A stretch of 64,000 nt of DNA from Paraburkholderia sacchari (GCF_000785435.2 NZ_JTDB02000002.1:572543-636542), one strand, 5' to 3'; positions 48,727 through 57,695 are shown, counted from the first letter of the stretch. The notes: generated from the letters alone by a model not told the origin. A program made the numbers and translations.

Positions 48727-49668
48727 TTATTTATTACCGGATATATCGGTAATCGTCTGGCGAGAAGCGTCCTGACCGCGAAACCACTCGACGGTGAAAT
48801 CCACGAACGTTCGCGTTTTCGCGGGGATGTGACGTCGCCCCGGATAGACGAGCGAGAGCTCCTTATCGGCGTCACGGATCTCGTAGCCTTCGAGCACGCG
48901 CACGAGCGTGCCCTGCGCGAGATCGGTGTCCACCTGGTTTGCCGGCAGGATCGTGATGCCCATGCCCGCGAGTGCCGCCTGGCGCAGCATCACCGAATTG
49001 TTGACGGCATAGGCGGGCTCGATCCGCACCACCTCGCGCATGCCGTCCGCGTTCGCGAACTGCCATTCGTTGCCGTGAATGTCGGTGGACGGCGCAAGCA
49101 GCGTGTGGTGCGCGAGTTCGGCTGGATGCCGCGGTGCGCTGCGGCCGCCGAGATAGGCGGGCGAGGCCACGGCAACCGGCGCGACCGAAACGAGCGGACG
49201 CCGGATCAGCGTGCCGCCGCTGACCTGGCGCGGCGCGACAATGCCCACGTCGAAGCCTTCTTCGATGAGGTCGACGGGGCGGTGCAGCAGCGTGAGCGTG
49301 AGCCGGACTTGTGCGAATGCAGCGAGATACTGCTTGAGCAGCGGCGTGAGGTCATGCAGCGAGAACGAGGCGTGCGCGACCACGCGCAATGTGCCCGAGG
49401 GCACAGACACGCCATGCGCGATCTGCGTTTCGACACGCTCGAGGTCCTCGAGCATATGGCGGCATGCCTGGGCATACGCGTTGCCGGCTTCGGTTAGCGA
49501 GATGCTGCGCGTATTGCGGTTGATGAGCCGTGTGTGAAGATGCGCCTCCAGCAGCGCGACATAGCGCGTGACAACGGCGTTCGAAAGATCGAGGCTCGCC
49601 GCAGCGCGACCGAACGAGCCGTGTTCGGCGACGCTTACGAATACGCGCATCGCCTGAAGCTGATTCAT
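48727..49668 (-). CDS. LysR-family transcriptional regulator
   Basis: A 313-residue LysR regulator of the CrgA/AaeR-like group: winged HTH (MRVFVSVAEHGSFGRAAASL; LSNAVVTRYVALLEAHL) and an effector domain from about residue 90. The start ATG 49668 (MNQLQAMRVF) is preferred; five to seven extra residues from ATGs at 49683 or 49689 are possible. It is divergent from a porin gene across a 478-bp region. No enzyme target lies next to it, so its regulon is unclear. Confidence 0.85.
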   Translation of the reverse strand: MNQLQAMRVFVSVAEHGSFGRAAASLDLSNAVVTRYVALLEAHLHTRLINRNTRSISLTEAGNAYAQACRHMLEDLERVETQIAHGVSVPSGTLRVVAHASFSLHDLTPLLKQYLAAFAQVRLTLTLLHRPVDLIEEGFDVGIVAPRQVSGGTLIRRPLVSVAPVAVASPAYLGGRSAPRHPAELAHHTLLAPSTDIHGNEWQFANADGMREVVRIEPAYAVNNSVMLRQAALAGMGITILPANQVDTDLAQGTLVRVLEGYEIRDADKELSLVYPGRRHIPAKTRTFVDFTVEWFRGQDASRQTITDISGNK

Positions 49669-50146
49669 GGTTTTGGGCCGCATCGACATGGAACTTACGG
49701 GACTGGTTGCGTGGAGCGATGTTTGCCTGCGTACAAATGAGGCCCGGCGCAGGACTGCGGCGCGAGCGTTGACGGATAGTACCGACATGGCATTGCCCCA
49801 AGGAATGAGACTGTTCCTAAACCATTAATTGTCTTGAATTAACTATGTTGCCAGGCAGCAACGCTATATCGGGATAGTGCGTAGTCAATCCTCGTGCGCG
49901 TGAATTCAAGATTAAGCGTATGCGTTGAGGGGCAAGCGATTGCGGCGAGCGTCACGGCAGTATTCGATTTCTTCAAAAAAACTTTTACCTTGGAGTGGGA
50001 TGGCTGGCTCAAAAGTGACGCCAATAAACTTTGGGCTGCGTATCAATGCGGCGCCGGCGTTTATGGTGCTGCGGGATCAAGCTAGCCGGCGTGTTGCCGG
50101 CGACGGCGTCCATTTTTGCCGAAAGGCTTTGCATCTAAGGAAGCAT
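49669..50146. other. LysR / porin divergent intergenic region
   Basis: 478 bp with no gene I can support. It holds an inverted repeat TCTTGAATT (49832-49840)/AATTCAAGA (49903-49911), an A/T-rich stretch at 49820-49860, and a small palindromic pair GCCGGC-GTGTT-GCCGGC (50085-50101) in the probable porin leader. A 63-codon open frame at 49894-50085 has no recognisable features. Confidence 0.5.
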
Positions 50147-51277
50147 ATGAAAAAGAGTCTGGCTATCGCGGCCGCAGTTGCCGCGACTTTCGCATCGTCG
50201 TCGTACGCGCAAAGCAGCGTGACGCTCTACGGCATCGTCGATGCCGGCTTCGTCTACACGACCAACGTCGATGGCAACGCCAAGTACGCTCTGGGCAGCG
50301 GCAATCTTCAGCAGAGCCGCTGGGGCCTGCGCGGCGCGGAAGATCTCGGTGGCGGCCTGAAGACGATCTTCACTCTCGAAAGCGGTTTCAACGTCGCGAA
50401 CGGCCGCATGGGTAACAGCGCGAACAGCAGCCTGTTCAACCGCCAGGCTTTCGTCGGTCTCACGCAAGACCAGTACGGCACGCTGACGTTCGGCCGCCAG
50501 TACGACTCCGTGGTCGACTACCTTGGCCCGCTTATGGCTGTCGGCACGTGGGGCGGTACGTACACGGCGCACGTGGGCGACAACGACAACGGCAATGCCA
50601 CGTTCTCGCTGAACAACGCAATCAAGTACACCAGCCCGAATCTCTCGGGCTTCCAGTTCGGTGGCGCGTACGCGTTCTCGAACCAGGCAGGCTTCGCGAA
50701 CAACCGCGCGTATAGCGCCGGCATGAGCTACGCCAACGGCGGCCTGCGCGTCGCGGCGGCTTACCTGCAGGCCAACAACACGGGCACCCTGAACAACCCC
50801 AATGGCGCGGTCACCAACGACCAGTTCGGTCTGTTCGGCAGCGCACAGCGCGCTCGCGTATGGGGCGGTGGCGTGAGCTATACCTATGGTCCGGCCGTCG
50901 GTGGCGTGGTGTTCACGCAATCGCGCCTGAACGGCTTGAACGACAATCTGTCGATCCGCTACAACAACATCGAAGCCAACGTGCACTACAACCTGACGCC
51001 GGCACTCGGCATCGGCGCAATGTACACCTACACCAACGCCAACGGCTCGGTCCTCGCCAACGCGGGCGGCGGTCAAACCGCGCACTGGAACCAGTTCGGC
51101 CTGCAAGCCGACTACGCGCTCTCGAAGCGCACGGACGTGTACCTCGAAGGCGTGGGCGTTTGGGGTGCCGGTCAGGCTTCGATGGGCATTACGCAGGTTG
51201 GCTTCCAGGGCGCGGACAACTACTCGTCGTCGAAGAACCAGGGCATCGTCACGACCGGTATCCGTCACCGCTTCTAA
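50147..51277 (+). CDS. outer-membrane porin, Burkholderia type
   Basis: A 376-residue general porin of the gram-negative (OmpC-like, Porin_4) family common in Burkholderiaceae. It has a clear signal peptide (MKKSLAIAAAVAATFASSSYA, cleavage after SYA) and a mature start QSSVTLYGIVDAGFVY. Porin motifs include SRWGLRGAEDLGGGLKTIF and GRQYDSVVDYLG, and it ends in aromatic-final GIRHRF, the outer-membrane assembly signal. AAGGAAG precedes ATG 50147. Two hairpins and a strong terminator follow. Confidence 0.95.
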   Translation: MKKSLAIAAAVAATFASSSYAQSSVTLYGIVDAGFVYTTNVDGNAKYALGSGNLQQSRWGLRGAEDLGGGLKTIFTLESGFNVANGRMGNSANSSLFNRQAFVGLTQDQYGTLTFGRQYDSVVDYLGPLMAVGTWGGTYTAHVGDNDNGNATFSLNNAIKYTSPNLSGFQFGGAYAFSNQAGFANNRAYSAGMSYANGGLRVAAAYLQANNTGTLNNPNGAVTNDQFGLFGSAQRARVWGGGVSYTYGPAVGGVVFTQSRLNGLNDNLSIRYNNIEANVHYNLTPALGIGAMYTYTNANGSVLANAGGGQTAHWNQFGLQADYALSKRTDVYLEGVGVWGAGQASMGITQVGFQGADNYSSSKNQGIVTTGIRHRF

Positions 51278-51284
51278 TGACGGG

Positions 51285-51309
51285 GCGGCCCGGCTTCTGG
51301 CCGGGCTGC
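51285..51309 (+). terminator. first hairpin after the porin gene
   Basis: GCGGCCCGGC (51285-51294) pairs with GCCGGGCTGC (51300-51309) with one G-T pair and a 5-nt loop. There is no T-run; it may stabilise the porin mRNA 3' end ahead of the true terminator. Confidence 0.45.
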
Positions 51310-51312
51310 CGA

Positions 51313-51342
51313 ATCCCGGGTTTCGGAAGCCCGGGTTTGGGA
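51313..51342 (+). repeat. 15-bp direct repeat after the porin gene
   Basis: ATCCCGGGTTTCGGA (51313-51327) is followed immediately by AGCCCGGGTTTGGGA (51328-51342), two copies with a few mismatches. Confidence 0.6.
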
Positions 51343-51383
51343 ATTCATCACGTAGTAAAGCAGTAGAAGGTAGTACTTGGGTT

Positions 51384-51413
51384 AAGAGCGCCACTCCCGG
51401 CGCTCTTTTTTTT
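51384..51413 (+). terminator. rho-independent terminator of the porin gene
   Basis: AGAGCGCC (51385-51392) and GGCGCTCT (51399-51406) with a 6-nt loop, followed by eight T (51406-51413). Confidence 0.88.
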
Positions 51414-51552
51414 GTCTCGCACTTTTCATTCCTCTGTTTTCAAGGCTGTCGATCATGCGGGATCGGACGCCTTTGCCGGATTTGCTCTAGCATGTGACGA
51501 TGTGGCTGCCAGCCTACTGGGGCAGCACACCACAACAAACGGAGAACTCCCC

Positions 51553-51987
51553 ATGAAAGCGCTTCGTCCGCTGCAGTTTGCTCTCGCCCTGTGTGTCCTT
51601 GCTTCCGGTGCCGCGTTTGCCGATACCGTTGCGCTGAAGGCCGATCTCGAACCTTCCAGCGAAGTGCCGCCGCGTGTGAGTCACGGGCACGGCATGCTCA
51701 ATGCCACGTTCGACACCTCGACCAAATCGCTGAATTGGACCATCACTTACGAAGGCCTGTCGGGTCCGGTGGCGGCTGCGCATTTCCACGGCCCCGCGCC
51801 AGTCGGCCAGAACGCGAACGTACAGGTGCCGATTCCGAAGGGTGAACTCGCCAGTCCGATCAAGGGTTCCGCAACGCTCAACGAAAAGCAGGTCACCGAT
51901 CTGATGGCCGGCCAGTGGTATTTCAACGTGCATACGCAACAAAACCCGGCGGGCGAAATTCGCGGGCAGGTGCTGCCTGCGAATTGA
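51553..51987 (+). CDS. CHRD domain-containing exported protein
   Basis: A 144-residue exported protein with a signal peptide (MKALRPLQFALALCVLASGAAFA) and one CHRD domain, marked by the initial LEPSSEVPP, the central AAAHFHGPA and the ending YFNVHTQQNPAGEIRGQV. CHRD domains occur in chordin and in small bacterial secreted proteins; their bacterial role is not known. GGAGAA precedes ATG 51553. It stands alone between the porin terminator and the esterase gene. Confidence 0.88.
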   Translation: MKALRPLQFALALCVLASGAAFADTVALKADLEPSSEVPPRVSHGHGMLNATFDTSTKSLNWTITYEGLSGPVAAAHFHGPAPVGQNANVQVPIPKGELASPIKGSATLNEKQVTDLMAGQWYFNVHTQQNPAGEIRGQVLPAN

Positions 51988-52055
51988 GCATCCGTTGGGT
52001 TGCGCGAGCGCTTGGTGAGCACATTTGGTGAGCGCATTGCGAGGAGCCGTGCCCC

Positions 52056-53102
52056 ATGAGTCTTCAAGGCAGGTTGATCTGCTGGTTTCTGCGCCGCAGC
52101 TTTCTTCCGGCGACGCGCGGCCCCATCGACGTCGCACGCGTACGCGTGCAAACCGCGAAGCGGGTGTGGTTGCCTCAGGTCCCCAAGGGTTGGCAATTGC
52201 GCGAGCAGTATCGAGCCGCTGCCGAGCGTGACGCAGCCGACGCGCCATCGAGTGGTGAATGGCTCGTGCGCGAAGGTGGGGCGCCGCGCACGATCCTCTA
52301 TTTACATGGTGGCGGTTATTACTTCTGCTCGCCGAAGACGCACCGTGCCATCACCTTCGGCCTTGCCACACGCGCCGAAGCCGATCTTTTTTCGCTCGAC
52401 TATCGTCTTGCGCCCGAGCATCCGTTTCCGGCGGCGCTCGACGACGCGGTGGCCGCTTATCGGCGCTTGCTGGCTGACGGGGCGCGTGCCCAGTCGCTCG
52501 TGATCGCGGGCGATTCGGCGGGCGGCGGGCTCGCGCTCGCCACGCTCGTGGCATTGCGCGACGCCGGCGATCCGCTGCCGGCCGGCGCCGTGCTCTACTC
52601 GCCGTGGACCGACCTCGCGGCCACGGGCGCATCGATACGCGAAAACGACGGGCGCGATCCCATGTTCTGCGGCGACGTGTTCGCACGCGTGGCGCCGCTC
52701 TACCTTGGCGAGGCGAGCGCGACCGATCCTTATGCTTCGCCGGTTTACGCCGATCTCCACGGCTTGCCGCCGCTCTTCATGCTGGCGGGCAGCACCGAGA
52801 CGCTGCTCGACGACACGCGCCGGGTCGCGCAACGCGCCCAGGCTGCCGGCGTGAGCGTCGAGTGCGGGATCGGGCGCGATCTACCGCATGTCTGGCCGAT
52901 TTACGCGCCGTTCCTGCCCGAGGCGCGGCGGGCGCTCGACGACACCGCGCGCTTCGTGAAGCGCGTGACGACGGCCGACGATACCGCCCGCGCGCAGAAG
53001 AGCGCGCACATGCTAACGGAGCCTGAGGCGGATGCGCAATCGAGCAGACCGCCGGGCGCGCATCGAGCCGCTCAATCGAGCGTCACGTCGATCTCTTCGT
53101 AG
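52056..53102 (+). CDS. alpha/beta hydrolase, hormone-sensitive-lipase type esterase
   Basis: A 348-residue carboxylesterase of family IV. It has the oxyanion motif YLHGGGYYF, the nucleophile elbow IAGDSAGGGLAL (catalytic Ser), the acid in the GSTETLLDDT region and the His in DLPHVWPIY. Substrate unknown; such enzymes hydrolyse short-chain esters. The C-terminus after about residue 300 is low in conservation and its last 31 bp overlap the convergent EcsC gene (53072-53102). Confidence 0.85.
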   Translation: MSLQGRLICWFLRRSFLPATRGPIDVARVRVQTAKRVWLPQVPKGWQLREQYRAAAERDAADAPSSGEWLVREGGAPRTILYLHGGGYYFCSPKTHRAITFGLATRAEADLFSLDYRLAPEHPFPAALDDAVAAYRRLLADGARAQSLVIAGDSAGGGLALATLVALRDAGDPLPAGAVLYSPWTDLAATGASIRENDGRDPMFCGDVFARVAPLYLGEASATDPYASPVYADLHGLPPLFMLAGSTETLLDDTRRVAQRAQAAGVSVECGIGRDLPHVWPIYAPFLPEARRALDDTARFVKRVTTADDTARAQKSAHMLTEPEADAQSSRPPGAHRAAQSSVTSISS

Positions 53103-53965
53103 GCTGCGCGGACGGCGGCTTCGCCGTAGCGCCGCTCGAGCCTGCGCACGGTGAAATGGCCGTGCGCGACGTTCTGGAAGTGATCGATGAATACGGTGTT
53201 CACCATGGCGCCGAGCACCGCGCCGATGGCCGGAATCGATTTCGCGGCCATCTGTTCGCTGACCTGCACGGAAAAGCGCGCGGCCACGGTTTGCATGAGC
53301 TTGAGCAGCGCAGTCGAGCCGTGCGCGGCGAAGCCTTTGGTCGCCATCTCCGACGACGCTTTCGATACCGCCTGCGCCAGCGCGCCGCGCACGATGAAAT
53401 AGCCGAAGTCGGCTTCGTCGTCGGCGGCCGAGCGTCCGCCCATGCCGAACACGGTCAGGCATTGGAGCTGGGTGTCGGCGCTCGCGAGGTCTTCGCCTTC
53501 GCTGCGGGCGATGTCGCAAATCGAGCGGAACATCAGCGTCGTCGTGACGGGTAGCTCCACCGGCAGCGCGAACAGGCCGAACGCGCCGCCGGCCGCTCCC
53601 GTCGTGGCGACCGCGAACTTGTGCAACAGGTTGCTCGGCTTCGCGCCCGGTTTTTCTCCCTGCTTTGCGACTGAAGTTGTTATTTGTGTCGATTCCGCAG
53701 CCGCGCCCGCATCGGCGATCCCGGGCGCCCGCTCGCCCGGTTTGCCAAGTGTCTTGAGCGCAATCTGCAGGCATTTGCGCAGCGCTGCCTGAGTGGCGTC
53801 GTTGACCTTGTCGTTGGCCACGGCGGGCAGCTTCGCGATCAGTTTCTCGACCGGCGCACCCACGATAGCGGCGAGCTTCATGCCGAGCGGCGGCGTTTCC
53901 AGTTCGTGCTTCGCGCGCTTGAGCGCGGCAAGATCGGCTTCGGAAAAATCAGAACATGACCCCAT
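53072..53965 (-). CDS. EcsC family protein
   Basis: A 297-residue protein of the EcsC family, named after a Bacillus protein encoded with an ABC transporter; function unknown. The family core runs from about residue 115 to 280 with glycine-rich and amphipathic stretches (ATTGAAGGAFGLFALPVELP; DLASADTQLQCLTVFGMGG; IGAVLGAMVNTVFIDHFQNV). No transporter gene is next to it. Its 3' end overlaps the esterase gene on the other strand. Confidence 0.8.
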   Translation of the reverse strand: MGSCSDFSEADLAALKRAKHELETPPLGMKLAAIVGAPVEKLIAKLPAVANDKVNDATQAALRKCLQIALKTLGKPGERAPGIADAGAAAESTQITTSVAKQGEKPGAKPSNLLHKFAVATTGAAGGAFGLFALPVELPVTTTLMFRSICDIARSEGEDLASADTQLQCLTVFGMGGRSAADDEADFGYFIVRGALAQAVSKASSEMATKGFAAHGSTALLKLMQTVAARFSVQVSEQMAAKSIPAIGAVLGAMVNTVFIDHFQNVAHGHFTVRRLERRYGEAAVRAAYEEIDVTLD

Positions 53966-54024
53966 AAATCTCCCGGGAAAAACGGTTCGGCAGGCGCTCC
54001 TCGACGCCCAGTGTAGAGGATCGC

Positions 54025-54037
54025 ATCATGCTATGAT
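54025..54037. promoter_or_regulatory. small palindrome ahead of the MFS exporter
   Basis: ATCAT-GCT-ATGAT, a perfect 5-3-5 inverted repeat about 40 bp before the exporter start, in the divergent gap with the EcsC gene. It is a candidate operator for the MarR protein encoded downstream. Confidence 0.3.
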
Positions 54038-54076
54038 TTCAATTCTTTGACGTATCAATCATTGCGGGATCAAAAA

Positions 54077-55672
54077 ATGGCCGTCCGTACTGCCGCCCAT
54101 CATTCGAGCGGGCAGGTGCTGCCGTTCCGGGAGTCGCTGCTGGCGATGCTCGGCGTCTCCTTTGTGAGCATGCTGGTCGCCCTGGACCAGACCGTCGTTG
54201 GCACGGCGCTGCCCACCATCGTCGCCGAGCTGCGCGGCTTCGAGCTTTACGCGTGGGTCGCCACGTCCTATCTGCTCGCCTCTGTCATCACCGTCCCTAT
54301 TTTTGGCCGCCTTGGCGACTATTACGGGCGCAAGCCGTTCGTGATCGCGTCGATCGTCGTCTTCACCGGCGCCTCGGTTCTGTGCGGCGCGGCCAACAGC
54401 ATGATGTTCCTCGTGCTCGCGCGCGGCCTGCAAGGTATCGGCGGCGGCATGCTGGTGGGCACGGCGTTCGCGTGCATCCCCGATCTCTTTCCCGATTCGG
54501 TCGTGCGCCTGAAATGGCAGGTGCTGATGAGCTCGGCGTTCGGCATCGCCAACGCGGTGGGGCCTTCGCTCGGTGGCTTTCTCACGCAGTATTACGGCTG
54601 GCGTTCGGTGTTCTATGTGAATCTGCCGGTCGGGCTGCTTTCGCTGTTTTTCGTCTGGCGTTATCTGCCGCACCTGCGCCATGTCGCGCACAAGGAGCGC
54701 ATGCGGCTCGACTGGCCCGGCGCGCTGCTTATCGCGGTCACGCTCGGCAGCCTGCAACTGTTCGTCGAGCGGCTGCCCGCGCACGGCGTGACGTTTTCCG
54801 CGCTGGGCCTGCTCGTGCTGGCCGCGGCCTCGGGCTGGGCGCTGTGGCAGTGGGAGCGGCGCTGCCCGCAGGCGATCCTGCCCGTCGACATGTTCCGCAA
54901 CGCGAGCCTCAACGCGCTCTTCAAGTTGGCGGTGCTGGGCGGCTTCACGATGTTCTCGCTGCTGTTCTACGCGCCGCTGTTGTTCCAGGGCGGCTTCGGC
55001 ATGACGCCGAACGAGGCAGGCATGGTCATCACGCCGCTCGTGGTGTTCATCACGATCGGCAGCATCGCGAACGGACGCATCGTCTCGCGCATCCGCAATC
55101 CGAACCGGATGCTCTACGTCGGCTTTGGGATGCTCGCGTTCACCTGCTTTGCGGTCGCGCTTGCGTCGCACAACACGCCGCGCGCGCTGTTAATGGCGCT
55201 GATGATCGTGGGTGGCATCGGGCTCGGCTTCGTGATGCCGAATCTAACTGTGTTCGCGCAGCAGACCGCGGGCCGCGAGCATCTGGGCATTGCCACGGCG
55301 CTGCTGCAGTCGCTGCGTATGATCGGCGGGATGTTCGGCACCGCGCTGACCGGCACGATGGTCACGCAGCTTTACGCGAGCGGCGTGCACAAGGCGCTGG
55401 ACGCCGACCAGGCGACGCACTGGTTCGCCCGGCTCGCCGACCCGCAGATTCTTATCAACCACGACGCGCAGTACGTGCTGATTGGCGAACTCGCGAAGGC
55501 CGGGCACAATGGCGCGCCGCTGCTGGAAGCCGCGCGCGAGTCGCTGGTGGGTGCGATTCATCTGGGGATTGCGGTGGCGGCGGTGATCGCGCTGGTGTCG
55601 ATCTGGCAGACGCGGCGCGTGCCGCCCATCAGGCTTCAGCGCAAGGTCGAACCCGTGATCCACGCCGATTGA
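54077..55672 (+). CDS. DHA2-family MFS multidrug exporter (14 helices)
   Basis: A 531-residue drug:H+ antiporter-2 family protein with fourteen predicted helices. Motifs visible: D1 DQTVVGTALPTIVAEL, motif A GRLGDYYGRKPFV, and motif C in ANAVGPSLGGFLTQYYGWR. ATG 54077 (MAVRTAAHH) follows GCGGGA; a TTG at 54047 would add ten residues and is more likely part of the promoter (TTGACG). A MarR gene lies 85 bp downstream on the same strand, which suggests drug- or phenolic-inducible efflux under that repressor. Confidence 0.85.
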   Translation: MAVRTAAHHSSGQVLPFRESLLAMLGVSFVSMLVALDQTVVGTALPTIVAELRGFELYAWVATSYLLASVITVPIFGRLGDYYGRKPFVIASIVVFTGASVLCGAANSMMFLVLARGLQGIGGGMLVGTAFACIPDLFPDSVVRLKWQVLMSSAFGIANAVGPSLGGFLTQYYGWRSVFYVNLPVGLLSLFFVWRYLPHLRHVAHKERMRLDWPGALLIAVTLGSLQLFVERLPAHGVTFSALGLLVLAAASGWALWQWERRCPQAILPVDMFRNASLNALFKLAVLGGFTMFSLLFYAPLLFQGGFGMTPNEAGMVITPLVVFITIGSIANGRIVSRIRNPNRMLYVGFGMLAFTCFAVALASHNTPRALLMALMIVGGIGLGFVMPNLTVFAQQTAGREHLGIATALLQSLRMIGGMFGTALTGTMVTQLYASGVHKALDADQATHWFARLADPQILINHDAQYVLIGELAKAGHNGAPLLEAARESLVGAIHLGIAVAAVIALVSIWQTRRVPPIRLQRKVEPVIHAD

Positions 55673-55757
55673 GGGCGACGCGTCGGGACGCAGAACAAGG
55701 CAGTGAGGCATGCAAGGCTCGCGGCCAGAGACAGGAAGACAGGCAGGAACACACAGC

Positions 55758-56219
55758 ATGGAAACACAGGACCGCGTCGCTATCGTCCAGCAGTTCGGAC
55801 GGACCTACCGCACGTTCATGTCGGCGTTCGAGGCGCAGGTGGGGCATCCGCTGCCGCGCTGGCGCATTTTGATGGCGCTGCATGAGCAGAATGGCGAGTC
55901 GTCGCAGAAGCGGCTCGTCGAGCGCCTGCGCGTTGACCCGGGCGCGCTCACGCGCCAATTGAAGCCGCTGGAGGCGCTGGGCTGGATCGCGCGCAGCGCC
56001 GACGCGCGCGACAATCGCATCACCAATGTGCAGCTCACGCAGGCGGGGCGCGATGTTGTCGAGGCGAGTCTGCCGCGGCGCAACGCATTCCTGAACCAGA
56101 CAATGTCGTTGCCCGACGACGCGCTCACGGCGCTGTCGGGCGCGCTGCGGATGATGGAAGAACGGATTAGCGTGGCGGTGGCGCAAGCCGATGCGGCCGA
56201 AGCGAAGGAAGGCGCTTAA
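55758..56219 (+). CDS. MarR-family transcriptional regulator
   Basis: A 153-residue MarR regulator with the winged HTH (SSQKRLVERLRVDPGALTRQ; then the wing RSADARDNRITNVQLTQAG) between dimerisation helices. ATG 55758 (METQDRVAIVQQF) is preferred over an in-frame ATG 16 codons upstream. It follows the exporter and probably represses it. Its last codons and stop lie inside a 16-bp tandem repeat, so the C-terminus (EAKEGA) may be a recent extension or truncation. Confidence 0.87.
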   Translation: METQDRVAIVQQFGRTYRTFMSAFEAQVGHPLPRWRILMALHEQNGESSQKRLVERLRVDPGALTRQLKPLEALGWIARSADARDNRITNVQLTQAGRDVVEASLPRRNAFLNQTMSLPDDALTALSGALRMMEERISVAVAQADAAEAKEGA

Positions 56220-56255
56220 GGAAGAAGGCGCTTAAGGAAGAAGGCGCTTAAGGAA
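56211..56255 (+). repeat. 16-bp tandem repeat spanning the marR-like stop codon
   Basis: GGCGCTTAAGGAAGAA occurs at 56211-56226 and 56227-56242, with a third copy GGCGCTTAAGGAA at 56243-56255 and a trailing GGCGCTAAAG. The stop TAA of the MarR gene is inside the first unit and recurs in each. Confidence 0.85.
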
Positions 56256-56280
56256 GGCGCTAAAGTCACCAGCCATCAGC

Positions 56281-56305
56281 CGGCCAGGCTGCAAGAGCCT
56301 GGCCG
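56281..56305. terminator. hairpin between convergent marR-like and deaminase genes
   Basis: CGGCCAGGCT (56281-56290) and AGCCTGGCCG (56296-56305), perfect 10-bp arms with a 5-nt loop and no T-run. It probably acts as a bidirectional transcript end. Confidence 0.5.
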
Positions 56306-56328
56306 CAGTGAATCGAACCGCAGAGCGA

Positions 56329-57630
56329 TCAGAAGAACGTTTCGATCACTTCCGTCACGCGATATTGCCCGTCGACCATCAGCACCTGGCGCCACCGGTC
56401 GAACGTGAGGCAGGGATGCGAAATGTCGAAGCCGATCATATCGCCGACCTTGATGTCCGTGCCGCCCGGAATCTGCAGATAGGCGTGCTGATCCATCATC
56501 TGGAAGATCTCCCAGCCTTCGTTCGCCGCGATCTCGCGCGGCATGCCGCCGCCGTCGCGTGAAGGACGATAGTGGCGCGTCGGCTCCGGGAAGCCCGCGT
56601 CGAACGCGGCGTCGCGCTTGCCGAAGCCGATGATCGCGCGGCCCGGCTCCGGAATCGACTGGACATAGGCCCATAGCTGCAGCGCCGGCAGGAGCGCCAC
56701 GCCCATCTCGCGCGCGACCGGATTGCGCGTGAGGATTTGCGACTGCGCCTGCTTGTAGACGCCCACGTCGTGCGTGAGATAGCAGCCGGGGCGCAGCACG
56801 ACGTCGATCGTGCCGGCCTGCGAGGCTTTCGCGAATTCCTCGGCCACCACGTCGTACCATGCCGATCCCGCGCCCGAAAGCAGTGCCGGCGAACGCGCGA
56901 AGCGGCCGGCGGCCGCGAGTTCCTCGGTCACGTTGAGCGCGTCGCGCAGGAAGGTACGCACCTCGCTCTCTTCCTTGAGGACGCCCTCGTAGATCTCTAC
57001 GCCCGCTAGCTTGAGCGAGTCCGGATAGCGCGCGATCGCCTCGATCACGGCGCGGCGCGCGTCGGCGTCACGCACGCCGGTGCGTCCGCGCGGCACGCCC
57101 AGTTCGAGCAGCACTTGCAGCGTGCGGCGCGAGGCGCGGAAGAATTCGCCCAGTTGCTCGACGCCATCCACCGTGTCCACGAGGCAGAAAAATTCGAAGT
57201 CGGGATCGCTCAGCAATTCGGCGATGATCGCCATGTTGTGGCGGCCCACGAGCTGGTTCGCCATCAGCACGCGCGAGATGCCGCCGCGATACGCGGCGCG
57301 CGTCTGGTGCGCCGTGGCGAGCGTGATGCCCCACGCGCCCGTTTCCATCTGGCGGCGAAACAGTTGCGGCGCCATCGTGGTCTTGCCGTGCGGCGCGAGC
57401 TTCACGCCGTAGCGTGTGACGAAGTCCTGCATCCACTTGAGGTTGTGCTCGACGCGGTCCGCATACAGGACCGCCGCCGGCAAGCTCACGTCTTCGGCGA
57501 GCAGATTCCATTCGAGGCGCGCCGCGTCGCCCAGCGGCACGCTTGCGCCCGGCAGGTTGCCAAGGCCCTTGCTGTTCGGGTCGATCGTTGCGCTCTGATA
57601 GTTTGTAACTTTCATTTCCGTTCGCTCCAT
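56329..57630 (-). CDS. PLP-dependent D-amino-acid deaminase / D-serine dehydratase-like
   Basis: A 433-residue fold-type III (alanine-racemase-like) PLP enzyme related to D-threonine aldolase and eukaryotic-type D-serine dehydratase. The Schiff-base lysine is Lys83 in KLAPHGKTTMAPQ. The C-terminal metal-binding pair is in FDISHPCLTFDRW (His and Cys), expected for the zinc-dependent deaminases. It would convert a D-amino acid (D-serine or similar) to an enamine/imine that becomes a 2-oxo acid and ammonia. The start at 57630 has GGAGAG about 6 nt upstream; a second ATG five codons in is possible. It is divergent from the RpiR gene and faces a D-aminoacylase/RidA pair. Confidence 0.8.
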   Translation of the reverse strand: MERTEMKVTNYQSATIDPNSKGLGNLPGASVPLGDAARLEWNLLAEDVSLPAAVLYADRVEHNLKWMQDFVTRYGVKLAPHGKTTMAPQLFRRQMETGAWGITLATAHQTRAAYRGGISRVLMANQLVGRHNMAIIAELLSDPDFEFFCLVDTVDGVEQLGEFFRASRRTLQVLLELGVPRGRTGVRDADARRAVIEAIARYPDSLKLAGVEIYEGVLKEESEVRTFLRDALNVTEELAAAGRFARSPALLSGAGSAWYDVVAEEFAKASQAGTIDVVLRPGCYLTHDVGVYKQAQSQILTRNPVAREMGVALLPALQLWAYVQSIPEPGRAIIGFGKRDAAFDAGFPEPTRHYRPSRDGGGMPREIAANEGWEIFQMMDQHAYLQIPGGTDIKVGDMIGFDISHPCLTFDRWRQVLMVDGQYRVTEVIETFF

Positions 57631-57695
57631 CTACTCTCCGTTGCGCCTTCCTGCAAGGAGGCCGTGCATGCATTGCAGGTTCGGCGTTGACTTGG

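Noticed and set aside
49894..50085. Possible 63-residue gene upstream of the porin
   Set aside because: Non-ATG start, no ribosome-binding site, no homology features; it overlaps the likely porin promoter region.
51285..51342. Hairpin and repeat after the porin considered as a CRISPR-like array
   Set aside because: Only two imperfect 15-bp units with no spacers; it is a 3' UTR repeat followed by a terminator.
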